Shown here: one piece after another, positions 1 through 5,629 of the stretch
Numbering within the stretch: position 1 is the stretch's first letter
Layout: the number at the start of each line of letters is the position of its first letter
Source of the DNA: JABDBK01 sp964453575
GTDB taxonomy: Bacteria; Pseudomonadota; Gammaproteobacteria; DSM-16500
Assembly (NCBI GenBank): GCA_964453575.1
Contig: CAYVRW010000121.1
Coordinates: 1 to 5,629, forward strand
DNA: 5,629 nucleotides
Reading direction: 5' to 3'
Notes under the pieces: generated by a model
The model's input: only the letters and a program-made list of their open reading frames with translations
What the model was told of the DNA's origin: nothing
Databases searched by the model: none
Program-made: the position numbers and the translations under genes

Positions 1-207
1 ATCAAAATGATCTTCAATAGCACGCTTACTGCTGCTGGTTACAAAAATTAATTCGGTAATCCCGGCAGCAATAGCATCTTCAACAGCATATTGGATAAGT
101 GGTTTATCAACAACAGGCATCATCTCTTTGGGATTTGCTTTTGTTGCTGGTAAAAATCGCGTTCCTAATCCAGCCACTGGAAATATGGCTTTCGTCACTT
201 TCATCAT
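1..207 (-). CDS. galU: UTP--glucose-1-phosphate uridylyltransferase (GalU), N-terminal part, cut by window edge
   Basis: GalU makes UDP-glucose from UTP and glucose-1-phosphate in the cytoplasm, supplying the activated sugar for LPS, capsule and galactose metabolism. Only the first 69 codons are here; the gene runs off the left edge in frame with no stop. The translation starts MMKVTKAIFPVAGLGTRFLP and carries the nucleotide-binding signature of bacterial GalU: GLGTR at residues 13-17, then ATKA.PKEM and VDKPLIQY up to about residue 40, followed by AAGITELIFVTSSSK and the IE.HFD motif at 64-69. This is close to the enteric GalU N-terminus as I recall it. Two ATG codons stand in tandem (207-205 and 204-202) and either could be used; GGA lies 7 bases before the first as a weak ribosome site. 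It is divergent from the next glycosyltransferase. Here it plausibly supplies the substrate of the nearby WcaJ. The family call is firm; nothing can be said about the C-terminal two-thirds. Confidence 0.95.
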   Translation of the reverse strand, partial: MMKVTKAIFPVAGLGTRFLPATKANPKEMMPVVDKPLIQYAVEDAIAAGITELIFVTSSSKRAIEDHFD

Positions 208-244
208 TGAACATCCGTAAGTCGCGCTTTAAAAAATTTGACAG

Positions 245-272
245 ATATTACCATAAATATTCAACGGACAAA
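245..272 (-). promoter_or_regulatory. possible promoter of galU
   Basis: Read on the minus strand, TTGTCC (272-267) is followed after 16 bases by TAATAT (250-245), preceded by TGG, which makes an extended -10 element. Each hexamer matches the sigma-70 consensus at 4 of 6 positions. Initiation would fall near 238, leaving a leader of about 30 bases before galU. In AT-rich DNA such matches are common, so this is a suggestion only. Confidence 0.25.
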
Positions 273-284
273 ACGTAAAAACCA

Positions 285-313
285 TTTCAATCAATACTAG
301 ATCGTGATATACT
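285..313 (+). promoter_or_regulatory. possible extended -10 promoter for the 356-1456 glycosyltransferase
   Basis: TGATATACT at 305-313 is an extended -10 (TG, one base, then TATACT, 5 of 6 matches to consensus). Seventeen bases upstream is a poor -35, TTTCAA (285-290), as is often tolerated with an extended -10. Transcription would start near 320, about 35 bases before the ATG at 356. A separate consensus TTGACA at 238-243 has no well-spaced -10 behind it. Confidence 0.4.
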
Positions 314-355
314 CTTGTTCAAATATTCACTGTTTATCTGTTGGATGTCCTAAAA

Positions 356-1456
356 ATGCGCGCAAATGTTTTGATATTCAGCCATGGATACAAAAATGGA
401 TTTATCGACGCAACCAATCAATACACGCAATTATTTGATGTCAATAAATACCACGTCACCGTTGTTTATCTCGATGGTGAACCTGATGATGATATAAAAA
501 ATAAACATCTTGCGGAAAATATCATATTTTTAAATGCCTCCACGCATGAAAAACGCGGGCTCAAGTTACACATTATAAAAAAAATGATCTCGCTGCAAAA
601 AAAAGAACAATTTGAAATAGTCATTTGTCATCGCTATAAACCGACTTACATTATGCTTTGGGCTGCCAGGTTTTGCAAAATTCCCAAGTTGTTTTGTATC
701 ATGCACGAAATGAATACCATTAAACATTTTTCTAGAAAGCTCACGCTTAGCTTATTAGCGCAAAAAAATTTGACACTAGCGGGTGTTTCCAATGCGGTGC
801 GTGATGATGTTAAAAACAGCCTTCTTCATTCTCACAACTATCAGGTCACTACTCTTTATAATGTGATCGATGGCAGCGCCACCGAATCACAATTATTCAG
901 CCGAGAGGATGCTAGAAAAGAATTAAATATATCCAACAATGACTTTGCATTTGGCATACTAAGCCGCTTAGCGCATGCCAAAGATCATAAAACATTGATT
1001 GATGCATTTGCGATCATAAAGTCTCAATGTCCCAATGCAAAACTTATCATTATTGGTGAAGGCGAACTGAAATCTCCATTAACGAACCAAATTGAACAGT
1101 TGGGATTAACAGAAGACATTCTCATCACCGGATTTCTACCTAAAGCATTTACCTTACTCAAAGCACTTGATGTGTTTGTATTAAGTTCCATTAAAGAAGC
1201 TTTTGGGCGGGTATTATTAGAAGCCATGATTGCGAAATGCCCTATCGTTGCTACCAAAACAGACGGCATTCCTGAGGTTGTTGATAATGCAGGTATATTA
1301 GTTGAAAAACAAAACCCCAATGAATTAGCAAAGGCTATGCTTAAATTTTATCATATGCCTGCAGAGGAGCGAGAAAGCTATGCTCATAGAGGATATCAAA
1401 GGGTTTTGAGTACTTTTTCGATAGATAGTCTTAAAGAAGTGTTTTGGAATATTTAA
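356..1456 (+). CDS. GT4-family (GT-B fold) glycosyltransferase
   Basis: A 366-residue retaining glycosyltransferase of the GT4 (Glycos_transf_1) type, probably cytoplasmic or on the inner face of the membrane, adding one sugar to an LPS or lipid-linked glycan. The N-terminal half (about 1-165) is the acceptor-side Rossmann domain, starting with VLIFSHGYKNG. The C-terminal half has the donor-site features: ILSRLAHAKDHKTLIDAF at 201-218 (R204 and K209 or K212 are candidate phosphate-binding residues), IIIGEGEL at 231-238, and the EX7E motif E281-AFGRVLL-E289, followed by GIPEVV at 304-309. Length is normal for the family. I chose the ATG at 356 because GGA lies 10 bases upstream; an in-frame TTG at 341 would add five residues but has no ribosome site. 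The gene is divergent from galU and convergent with wcaJ, so it is probably transcribed alone. Donor and acceptor cannot be read from sequence; a core-LPS or O-chain role are both possible. Confidence 0.9.
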   Translation: MRANVLIFSHGYKNGFIDATNQYTQLFDVNKYHVTVVYLDGEPDDDIKNKHLAENIIFLNASTHEKRGLKLHIIKKMISLQKKEQFEIVICHRYKPTYIMLWAARFCKIPKLFCIMHEMNTIKHFSRKLTLSLLAQKNLTLAGVSNAVRDDVKNSLLHSHNYQVTTLYNVIDGSATESQLFSREDARKELNISNNDFAFGILSRLAHAKDHKTLIDAFAIIKSQCPNAKLIIIGEGELKSPLTNQIEQLGLTEDILITGFLPKAFTLLKALDVFVLSSIKEAFGRVLLEAMIAKCPIVATKTDGIPEVVDNAGILVEKQNPNELAKAMLKFYHMPAEERESYAHRGYQRVLSTFSIDSLKEVFWNI

Positions 1457-1482
1457 AACAACCATTCTATCAAGATCACGAC

Positions 1483-2895
1483 TCAATAAGCATTTTTATT
1501 CACAAACCCATGAATAACCGTCAAAAAGATAATTTTAATATCCAGCCATAACGACCAGTTTTCAATGTAATACAAATCATATTCGACCCGTTTTTCCATT
1601 TTTGTGATGATCTCGGTTTTACCGCGCCAGCCATTCACCTGGGCCCAGCCGGTAATGCCGGGTTTGACTTTGTGTCTTTGCATGTAAGCCTTGATGGAAT
1701 CTTTATAAAACTCATTATGTTCGATTGCATGCGGTCTTGGGCCTACGATAGACATTTTGCCTTGTAATACGTTATAAAATTGCGGCAGTTCATCTAAGCT
1801 GGTTTTACGCAAAAAACGACCTAGGGGTGTAATACGGGTATCATTTTCTGATGCTTGCGTCACAACGCCGGGTTCATCTTTGTGTTCATACATCGTACGA
1901 AATTTATAAATATTGATAATCCTGCCATCCCAGCCATGCCTGCGTTGTTTAAATAAAACCGGGCCTTTGGAGGTAAGTTTGACGGCCATCGCAATCAAAA
2001 GTAACAAAGGAGTCACTATGATAATAATCAATAGAGCAAGTAACTTGTCTTCCAGGGCTTTAATGATTTTATTCATACCAATCATAGGAGATGCACTGAG
2101 ATTGACTGCTGGAAAACCTGCCAAATCCGTAAAAGAATGATTGCGTAAATCTAATCCGAACACATCTAAGACAAAACGAATGGCAATGGTATGGTGGCGT
2201 AATTGATAAAGTAAATCTTTAACGCATTCTTCTGCTCCCAATGGTAACGCCAGCCAAATCTCATCAATAGGCTTAGTTTGTTCTAAATAAAGCCCAAGGT
2301 CTTGCGGTAATGGTTCTACTGCTATGCCCAACATATTTTTGGGACATGACATGGAAGAATGATCAAATATTTTTTCTATATGAAACCCGGTCCATAAAGC
2401 TTGATGAACCGTTTCAGCCAGTTTAGCACTTAATTTTCCGGCACCAATAATGATCACACTGCGCTCATTCATGCCGCGCGTACGCATTAATCGCAAAATA
2501 AACAGCAAAGAACAGCGAAACAGCACTAATAAAATAACTGAAAGTATAGACCACAATAAAAACCAGCTGCGAGAAAAGGTTTCACCCGTTTTGGTCAAAA
2601 AAGCCAATCCTGCGAGCATTAATAAAACGACTAAAATGGCTTGCACAAGCCGCACTATGTATTGCCAAATGGCTTGCCCTCGCACTGATTTATAAATATG
2701 AAAAAAGGAGAACACAATGGTGGTTAAAAGAGCTCCAATACATAATGCGCTCATATAATGCTCTGTGATATCGAAATGGCCAAATTTGTAGTAATAAGCT
2801 GCAAGACCTGCCGCCATGACTGCAATAATGTCCAATCCACGCACTAGCATGGAGAAAACTTTTGAAAACTCTTTTAATAATCCGTGTGGTAACAT
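1483..2895 (-). CDS. wcaJ: undecaprenyl-phosphate glucose phosphotransferase (WcaJ-type initiating transferase)
   Basis: A polyprenyl-phosphate hexose-1-phosphate transferase that moves glucose-1-phosphate (probably from UDP-glucose) onto undecaprenyl phosphate, the first step of a lipid-linked glycan. Numbering from the ATG at 2895 (470 residues): four hydrophobic helices at about 18-37, 48-67, 82-102 and 110-134; a CoA_binding_3-like Rossmann domain starting at about 147 (IIIGAGKLSAKLAE); a membrane-inserted helix at about 285-307; then the Bac_transf catalytic domain. In it are KFRTM (331-335), the catalytic Asp-Glu pair in DELPQF (D368, E369), SIVGPRPHA (around 385-388) and PGITGWAQVNGWRG (412-425). 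The C-terminus, VNKNAY, closely matches the end of enteric WcaJ as I recall it, favouring glucose over galactose (WbaP-like) specificity. A TTG at 2904 is an alternative start adding three residues; it has no ribosome site, while GGA stands 4 bases before the ATG. The gene is divergent from wzm and ends 26 bp from the converging glycosyltransferase. Confidence 0.95.
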   Translation of the reverse strand: MLPHGLLKEFSKVFSMLVRGLDIIAVMAAGLAAYYYKFGHFDITEHYMSALCIGALLTTIVFSFFHIYKSVRGQAIWQYIVRLVQAILVVLLMLAGLAFLTKTGETFSRSWFLLWSILSVILLVLFRCSLLFILRLMRTRGMNERSVIIIGAGKLSAKLAETVHQALWTGFHIEKIFDHSSMSCPKNMLGIAVEPLPQDLGLYLEQTKPIDEIWLALPLGAEECVKDLLYQLRHHTIAIRFVLDVFGLDLRNHSFTDLAGFPAVNLSASPMIGMNKIIKALEDKLLALLIIIIVTPLLLLIAMAVKLTSKGPVLFKQRRHGWDGRIINIYKFRTMYEHKDEPGVVTQASENDTRITPLGRFLRKTSLDELPQFYNVLQGKMSIVGPRPHAIEHNEFYKDSIKAYMQRHKVKPGITGWAQVNGWRGKTEIITKMEKRVEYDLYYIENWSLWLDIKIIFLTVIHGFVNKNAY

Positions 2896-2932
2896 AACAT
2901 CCAAATCAGTTCATCGGCATGACAGTTATAAA

Positions 2933-2961
2933 AATAAGTTTGAATTTGTTTTATACTTATT
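2933..2961. repeat. 7-bp inverted repeat, possible operator
   Basis: AATAAGT at 2933-2939 and its exact reverse complement ACTTATT at 2955-2961 are separated by 15 bases, with centres 22 bases apart, about two helical turns. It lies between the divergent wcaJ and wzm genes and overlaps the -10 candidates on both strands, which is where a dimeric regulator might bind. It is AT-rich and short, so chance is a real alternative. Confidence 0.25.
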
Positions 2962-2966
2962 AAAAT
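2940..2966 (+). promoter_or_regulatory. possible promoter of the wzm-wzt operon
   Basis: TTGAAT (2940-2945, 4 of 6) and TAAAAT (2961-2966, 5 of 6) are spaced by 15 bases, somewhat short. A competing -10, TATACT, is at 2952-2957 but has no -35 at the right distance. Either would overlap the proposed wcaJ promoter on the other strand. The operon must be transcribed from this 115 bp gap or further upstream, because wcaJ points the other way. Confidence 0.25.
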
Positions 2967-2979
2967 GATAACATTCCAA
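2950..2979 (-). promoter_or_regulatory. possible promoter of wcaJ
   Basis: On the minus strand TTGGAA (2979-2974, 4 of 6) is followed after 18 bases by TATAAA (2955-2950, 5 of 6). Transcription would begin near 2943, giving a leader of roughly 48 bases. A further -10-like TATAAC lies at 2930-2925 without a good -35. The whole region is very AT-rich, so chance matches are likely. Confidence 0.3.
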
Positions 2980-3010
2980 AATTTTACAAGTATATATAAA
3001 GAAAACCACT

Positions 3011-3868
3011 ATGCAAACAGAATCTATTTTAGACATACCTTCTGGTATAGATATAGCGAATGTTCCCAAGAAAAACAATACCACGTTAGCACTCCGTGAT
3101 TTTAAAGACAGCCTCATCAAATGGCGTATTTGGTTTTTATTAGCCTATCAAGATATACGATTACGCTATCGCCGCTCTATTTTAGGCCCATTTTGGCTTA
3201 CCTTGAGCATGGCCATCACTGTCTATTCAATGGGGTTCCTGTATGGTCATTTATTTCACATTGAACTGGAAAACTACTTCCCCTACCTGGTTGCGGGTAT
3301 GTTAACCTGGTCACTGATATCAACCAACTTAAATGATTTGACCGATACTTTTATTACCTATGAATGTTTAATCAAAGAAATAAAATTGCCTTATACGCTT
3401 CACATTCAGCGTATTGCCATGAGAAACATTTTAATTTTCTTTCATAATATGATTATTATGATTCCTATCTATATCTTATTTGCCAAAAGCGCGCATATTA
3501 ATGTAAATACACTTTTTTTACTGCCAAGTTTGTTTCTGATTTATATTAATGCGGTGTTTGCTGGATTATTGCTAGCCATGATCGCAGCACGCTATCGTGA
3601 TATTTCACAACTCATTAAAAATTTAATACAAGTGGTATTTTTTATTACCCCTGTCATGTGGAACCCCGATGTTTTACCTGCCAACAAACTTTTTGTGGTG
3701 TGGGGAAATCCCATCTATCCATTTATTGAAATAATCAGGGCCCCGTTACTGGGTAATTTACCTTCACTTAGCATTATTGCTGCAAGTCTAGGAATTACTT
3801 TATTAACCATTTTAATCTCTTTTATTATATTTATGCGTTATCGTTCACGCATTGTTTATTGGTTATAA
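3011..3868 (+). CDS. wzm: polysaccharide ABC transporter permease (Wzm, ABC-2 family)
   Basis: The 285-residue membrane subunit of a glycan exporter that, with Wzt, moves an undecaprenyl-pyrophosphate-linked polysaccharide across the inner membrane. The N-terminus (about 1-40) is cytoplasmic. It is followed by an amphipathic region ending in YQDIRLRYRRSILGPFW at 46-62, the hallmark of ABC-2 polysaccharide permeases. Six hydrophobic stretches follow at about 62-82, 88-107, 138-158, 168-192, 203-222 and 254-275. The conserved RYRDI segment (194-198) leads into the IQVVFFITPVMW helix (206-217), also typical of Wzm and KpsM-like proteins. Length is slightly above the usual ~260, mostly from the N-terminal tail. 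The start is the first ATG in frame; upstream there is only a weak purine-rich stretch, AAAGAAAA. It heads the operon, and its stop is 2 bp before wzt. The family is clear; whether the cargo is O-antigen or another glycan is inferred from the neighbours. Confidence 0.93.
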   Translation: MQTESILDIPSGIDIANVPKKNNTTLALRDFKDSLIKWRIWFLLAYQDIRLRYRRSILGPFWLTLSMAITVYSMGFLYGHLFHIELENYFPYLVAGMLTWSLISTNLNDLTDTFITYECLIKEIKLPYTLHIQRIAMRNILIFFHNMIIMIPIYILFAKSAHINVNTLFLLPSLFLIYINAVFAGLLLAMIAARYRDISQLIKNLIQVVFFITPVMWNPDVLPANKLFVVWGNPIYPFIEIIRAPLLGNLPSLSIIAASLGITLLTILISFIIFMRYRSRIVYWL

Positions 3869-3870
3869 TT

Positions 3871-4617
3871 ATGGCAAAAATAGAATTACATAATGTTTCA
3901 GTAGAATTTCCCATTTATAATTTAAGTGCGCGTTCATTTAAAAAGAATTTTATTCGACTTGCAACCGGTGGTTCTGTTGTTAAAAATGATTCGCATCAAA
4001 TCATGATAAAAGCCTTAAACAACCTAAGCTTTTCGATTCAACATGGTGATAGAGTGGGACTCATTGGCCATAATGGCGCGGGTAAAAGCACCCTACTCAA
4101 GTTACTTGCGGGTATTTATGAACCCACTGCCGGTCATGTTCATACGATCGGTAAAATTAATTCGCTGCTTAATTTAATGATAGGTATAGAATCTGAGCAT
4201 ACCGGCTATGAAAACATTTATTTGCGCGGCACATTGTTAGGTCTTTCGCGTGATGAAATTCATAAACAAATTGATGAGATTATGGCGTTCACCGGTCTTG
4301 GCGATTATCTGCATATGCCTACACGCACCTATTCTAAAGGAATGTTGCTGCGTTTAGCTTTTGCCATTTCTGTTAACATTAAACCTGAAATTCTGTTAAT
4401 CGATGAAATTTTTGGTGCGGGAGATGCGAGTTTTATCCAACAAGCACAAGATAAAATGGTTTCTTTGCTGAAAGAATCCAGTATTGTCATTATGGCAAAC
4501 CATTCGGATAAACTTATTGAAGATTTTTGTAACAAAGCAATTTTGCTGGAAGGCGGTGAAGTTAAATTTTTTGGCAATACCAGAGATGCTTTAGCGCACT
4601 ATCATATGAAAGGATAA
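3871..4617 (+). CDS. wzt: polysaccharide ABC transporter ATP-binding protein (Wzt), short form without carbohydrate-binding domain
   Basis: The cytoplasmic ATPase that powers Wzm. In the 248-residue product the order is: an N-terminal strand and insertion typical of Wzt/TagH-type ATPases (VEFPIYN at 11-17); Walker A GHNGAGKST at 66-74; the TGYENIYLRG segment at 111-120; the signature YSKGM at 154-158 followed by RLAFA (161-165), the polysaccharide-exporter variant of LSGGQ; Walker B ILLIDE with D178 and catalytic E179; and the switch histidine H211 in ANHS. The Q-loop region (around 98-108, NSLLNLMIGIE) shows no glutamine. Long Wzt proteins have an extra ~150-190 residue domain that reads a terminal cap on the O-chain; it is absent here. 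I take the ATG at 3871, 2 bp after the wzm stop, with no clear ribosome site, so translational coupling is likely. An in-frame TTG at 3859 overlapping wzm would add four residues. Confidence 0.94.
   Translation: MAKIELHNVSVEFPIYNLSARSFKKNFIRLATGGSVVKNDSHQIMIKALNNLSFSIQHGDRVGLIGHNGAGKSTLLKLLAGIYEPTAGHVHTIGKINSLLNLMIGIESEHTGYENIYLRGTLLGLSRDEIHKQIDEIMAFTGLGDYLHMPTRTYSKGMLLRLAFAISVNIKPEILLIDEIFGAGDASFIQQAQDKMVSLLKESSIVIMANHSDKLIEDFCNKAILLEGGEVKFFGNTRDALAHYHMKG
4609..4614 (+). promoter_or_regulatory. ribosome binding site for the WbaZ-like glycosyltransferase
   Basis: AAAGGA sits in the last two sense codons of wzt, 5 bases before the ATG at 4620. It is the best Shine-Dalgarno match in the window and supports that start and an operon with wzt. 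Confidence 0.7.
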
Positions 4618-4619
4618 TC

Positions 4620-5629
4620 ATGAAAATAGCTATTGTTTGCGATTGGCTAGTCACGTTTGCGGGTGCCGAAAAATTTTTAGCTGAAATCATTAAATGCTTT
4701 CCAGATGCCGATTTATTTGCGGTGATTGATTATCTCGATCCGCATGATCGCAAACTTATTGCCGATAAACAGGCAAAAACAACGTTTATTCAACATTTGC
4801 CTTTTGCGAAAAAACATTATCGACATTATTTACCTCTGATGCCGCTTGCTATCGAACAGTTAGATGTATCTTCCTATGATTTAATTATTTCTAATTCGCA
4901 TGCGGTCGCAAAAGGTGTGTTAACAGGGCCTGATCAAGTTCATGTTTGCTGTGCTCTATCTCCTATGCGTTACGCTTGGGATTTGCAACATCAATATTTA
5001 AAAGAAACGGGGTTAGATCGCGGCATTAAAGGTTATATTACCAAATATTTTTTACATAAAATGCGTATTTGGGATCAACGTACTTCACACGGTGTGGATC
5101 ACTTTGTAGCTATCTCCAAATATATTTCACGCCGCATATGGAAAACGTATCATCGTCAATCCGTCGTCATTTATCCCCCGGTCGATACTTCTTTATTTAC
5201 TCCGTGGCAAGATAAGGAAGATTATTATGTAACAGCATCACGTATGGTTCCTTACAAAAAAATGGATTTAATCGTGGAAAGTTTTGCGCGCATGCCGGAC
5301 AAAAAATTAATGGTCATAGGCGACGGGCCTGATTTCGATAAGATTAAGGCAAAAGCAAGTTCTAATATTAAGCTGCTAGGCTTTCAGCCCAATTCTGTTT
5401 TAATTCATCATTTACAACGTGCCAAAGCATTTGTTTTCGCAGCCGAAGAAGATTATGGTTTATTGCCGCTTGAAGCTCAAGCATGCGGTACACCTGTCAT
5501 TGCATTTGGAAAAGGCGGAGCTACAGAAACGGTCAGAGGCATAGAACAAACCCAGGCTCCGGGTATTTTCTTTAAAGCGCAAAGCGTGTCATCACGTTGT
5601 AAAGCTGTTCTCCGATTTGAACAGATACA
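4620..5629 (+). CDS. GT4-family glycosyltransferase, WbaZ-like (probable mannosyltransferase), cut by window edge
   Basis: The open frame begins MKIAIVCDWLVTFAGAEKFL and continues for 336 codons to the right edge without a stop, so the C-terminal end is missing. It is a GT-B retaining glycosyltransferase resembling the WbaZ-like GT4 subgroup, which includes O-antigen mannosyltransferases. Visible features are the N-terminal DWLV..AGAEK motif (8-18), SNSHAVAKGV (91-100), SPMRYAWD (114-121), VAISKYISRRI (163-173), YPPVDTSLF (185-193), and ASRMVPYKKMDLIVESF at 206-222 with the phosphate-binding R208 and K213/K214. VIGDGPD is at 232-238, and the EX7E motif is E277-DYGLLPL-E285 followed by AQACGTPVIA. 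GG.TETVRG at 299-307 is also typical. It starts 2 bp after wzt and is therefore the third gene of the export operon, which suggests it builds the chain that Wzm/Wzt exports. Mannose as the donor sugar is an inference from the subgroup, not proven. Confidence 0.9.
   Translation, partial: MKIAIVCDWLVTFAGAEKFLAEIIKCFPDADLFAVIDYLDPHDRKLIADKQAKTTFIQHLPFAKKHYRHYLPLMPLAIEQLDVSSYDLIISNSHAVAKGVLTGPDQVHVCCALSPMRYAWDLQHQYLKETGLDRGIKGYITKYFLHKMRIWDQRTSHGVDHFVAISKYISRRIWKTYHRQSVVIYPPVDTSLFTPWQDKEDYYVTASRMVPYKKMDLIVESFARMPDKKLMVIGDGPDFDKIKAKASSNIKLLGFQPNSVLIHHLQRAKAFVFAAEEDYGLLPLEAQACGTPVIAFGKGGATETVRGIEQTQAPGIFFKAQSVSSRCKAVLRFEQI

Noticed and set aside
238..243. Perfect -35 hexamer TTGACA on the plus strand
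   Set aside because: No acceptable -10 lies 16-18 bases downstream; the nearest, TATTCA at 258-263, is spaced 14 and is weak.
1024..1320. Minus-strand open frame of 98 codons inside the GT4 gene
   Set aside because: It lies wholly opposite a gene with full GT4 motifs, has no recognisable domain and no ribosome site; it is a shadow frame. The same applies to the open frames at 1913-2140 (+), 2450-2695 (+) and 4329-4577 (-).
1457..1500. Possible bidirectional terminator between the converging genes
   Set aside because: Only a 5-bp AATAA/TTATT match around 1485-1500 is seen, with no GC-rich stem; the T-run lies within the wcaJ coding end. It is too weak to call.
2991..3000. TATATATAAA as a -10 element for wzm
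   Set aside because: Initiation would fall within about 8 bases of the ATG and there is no matching -35; simple AT sequence is a better explanation.
2926..3120. Minus-strand open frame of 64 codons over the wcaJ/wzm gap and the wzm start
   Set aside because: It covers the start of wzm on the opposite strand, reads through the AT-rich promoter gap, and resembles no protein I know.
3859..3870. TTG start for wzt overlapping the end of wzm
   Set aside because: The ATG at 3871 begins the typical Wzt N-terminus, and the extra residues MVII are just translated wzm end sequence in another frame.
1..5629. A previously undescribed system, tRNA or rRNA genes, CRISPR array, insertion sequence or phage remnant
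   Set aside because: All coding space is filled by recognisable polysaccharide genes; I saw no tandem spaced repeats, transposase motifs, terminal inverted repeats or RNA gene signatures.

Overview
The window is a slice of a surface-polysaccharide (LPS O-antigen or similar glycan) locus from an AT-rich Gram-negative bacterium, most likely a gammaproteobacterium. The protein sequences resemble enteric GalU and WcaJ strongly. The low GC content and A/T-ending codons would suit a Legionellales-type genome, but that placement is only a guess. No mobile element, RNA gene or CRISPR array is visible.

Layout: (1) at the left edge, on the minus strand, the first 69 codons of galU (UDP-glucose pyrophosphorylase), running off the window; (2) a ~150 bp divergent intergenic region with promoter-like sequences facing both ways; (3) on the plus strand, a GT4-family glycosyltransferase at 356-1456; (4) convergent to it with only 26 bp between, on the minus strand, a WcaJ-type undecaprenyl-phosphate glucose phosphotransferase at 1483-2895; (5) a ~115 bp AT-rich divergent intergenic region; (6) on the plus strand, a tightly packed operon of wzm (ABC-2 permease), wzt (ABC ATPase) and a WbaZ-like GT4 glycosyltransferase that is cut by the right edge. 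The last three genes are each separated by only 2 bp.

How they fit together (inference from known families): GalU makes UDP-glucose. WcaJ transfers glucose-1-phosphate from it to undecaprenyl phosphate on the cytoplasmic side. The GT4 enzymes extend the lipid-linked chain, with the WbaZ-like one being mannosyltransferase-like. Wzm/Wzt flips the finished undecaprenyl-PP-glycan across the inner membrane. The genes present therefore point to an ABC-transporter-dependent pathway started by a hexose-1-phosphate transferase instead of the more usual WecA. Wzt is short and has no C-terminal carbohydrate-binding domain.

I found no convincing new biological system. The points most worth a second look are the pairing of a WcaJ-type initiator with Wzm/Wzt, a GGATGT hexamer just before three of the five starts, and a small inverted repeat within the wcaJ/wzm divergent promoter region.
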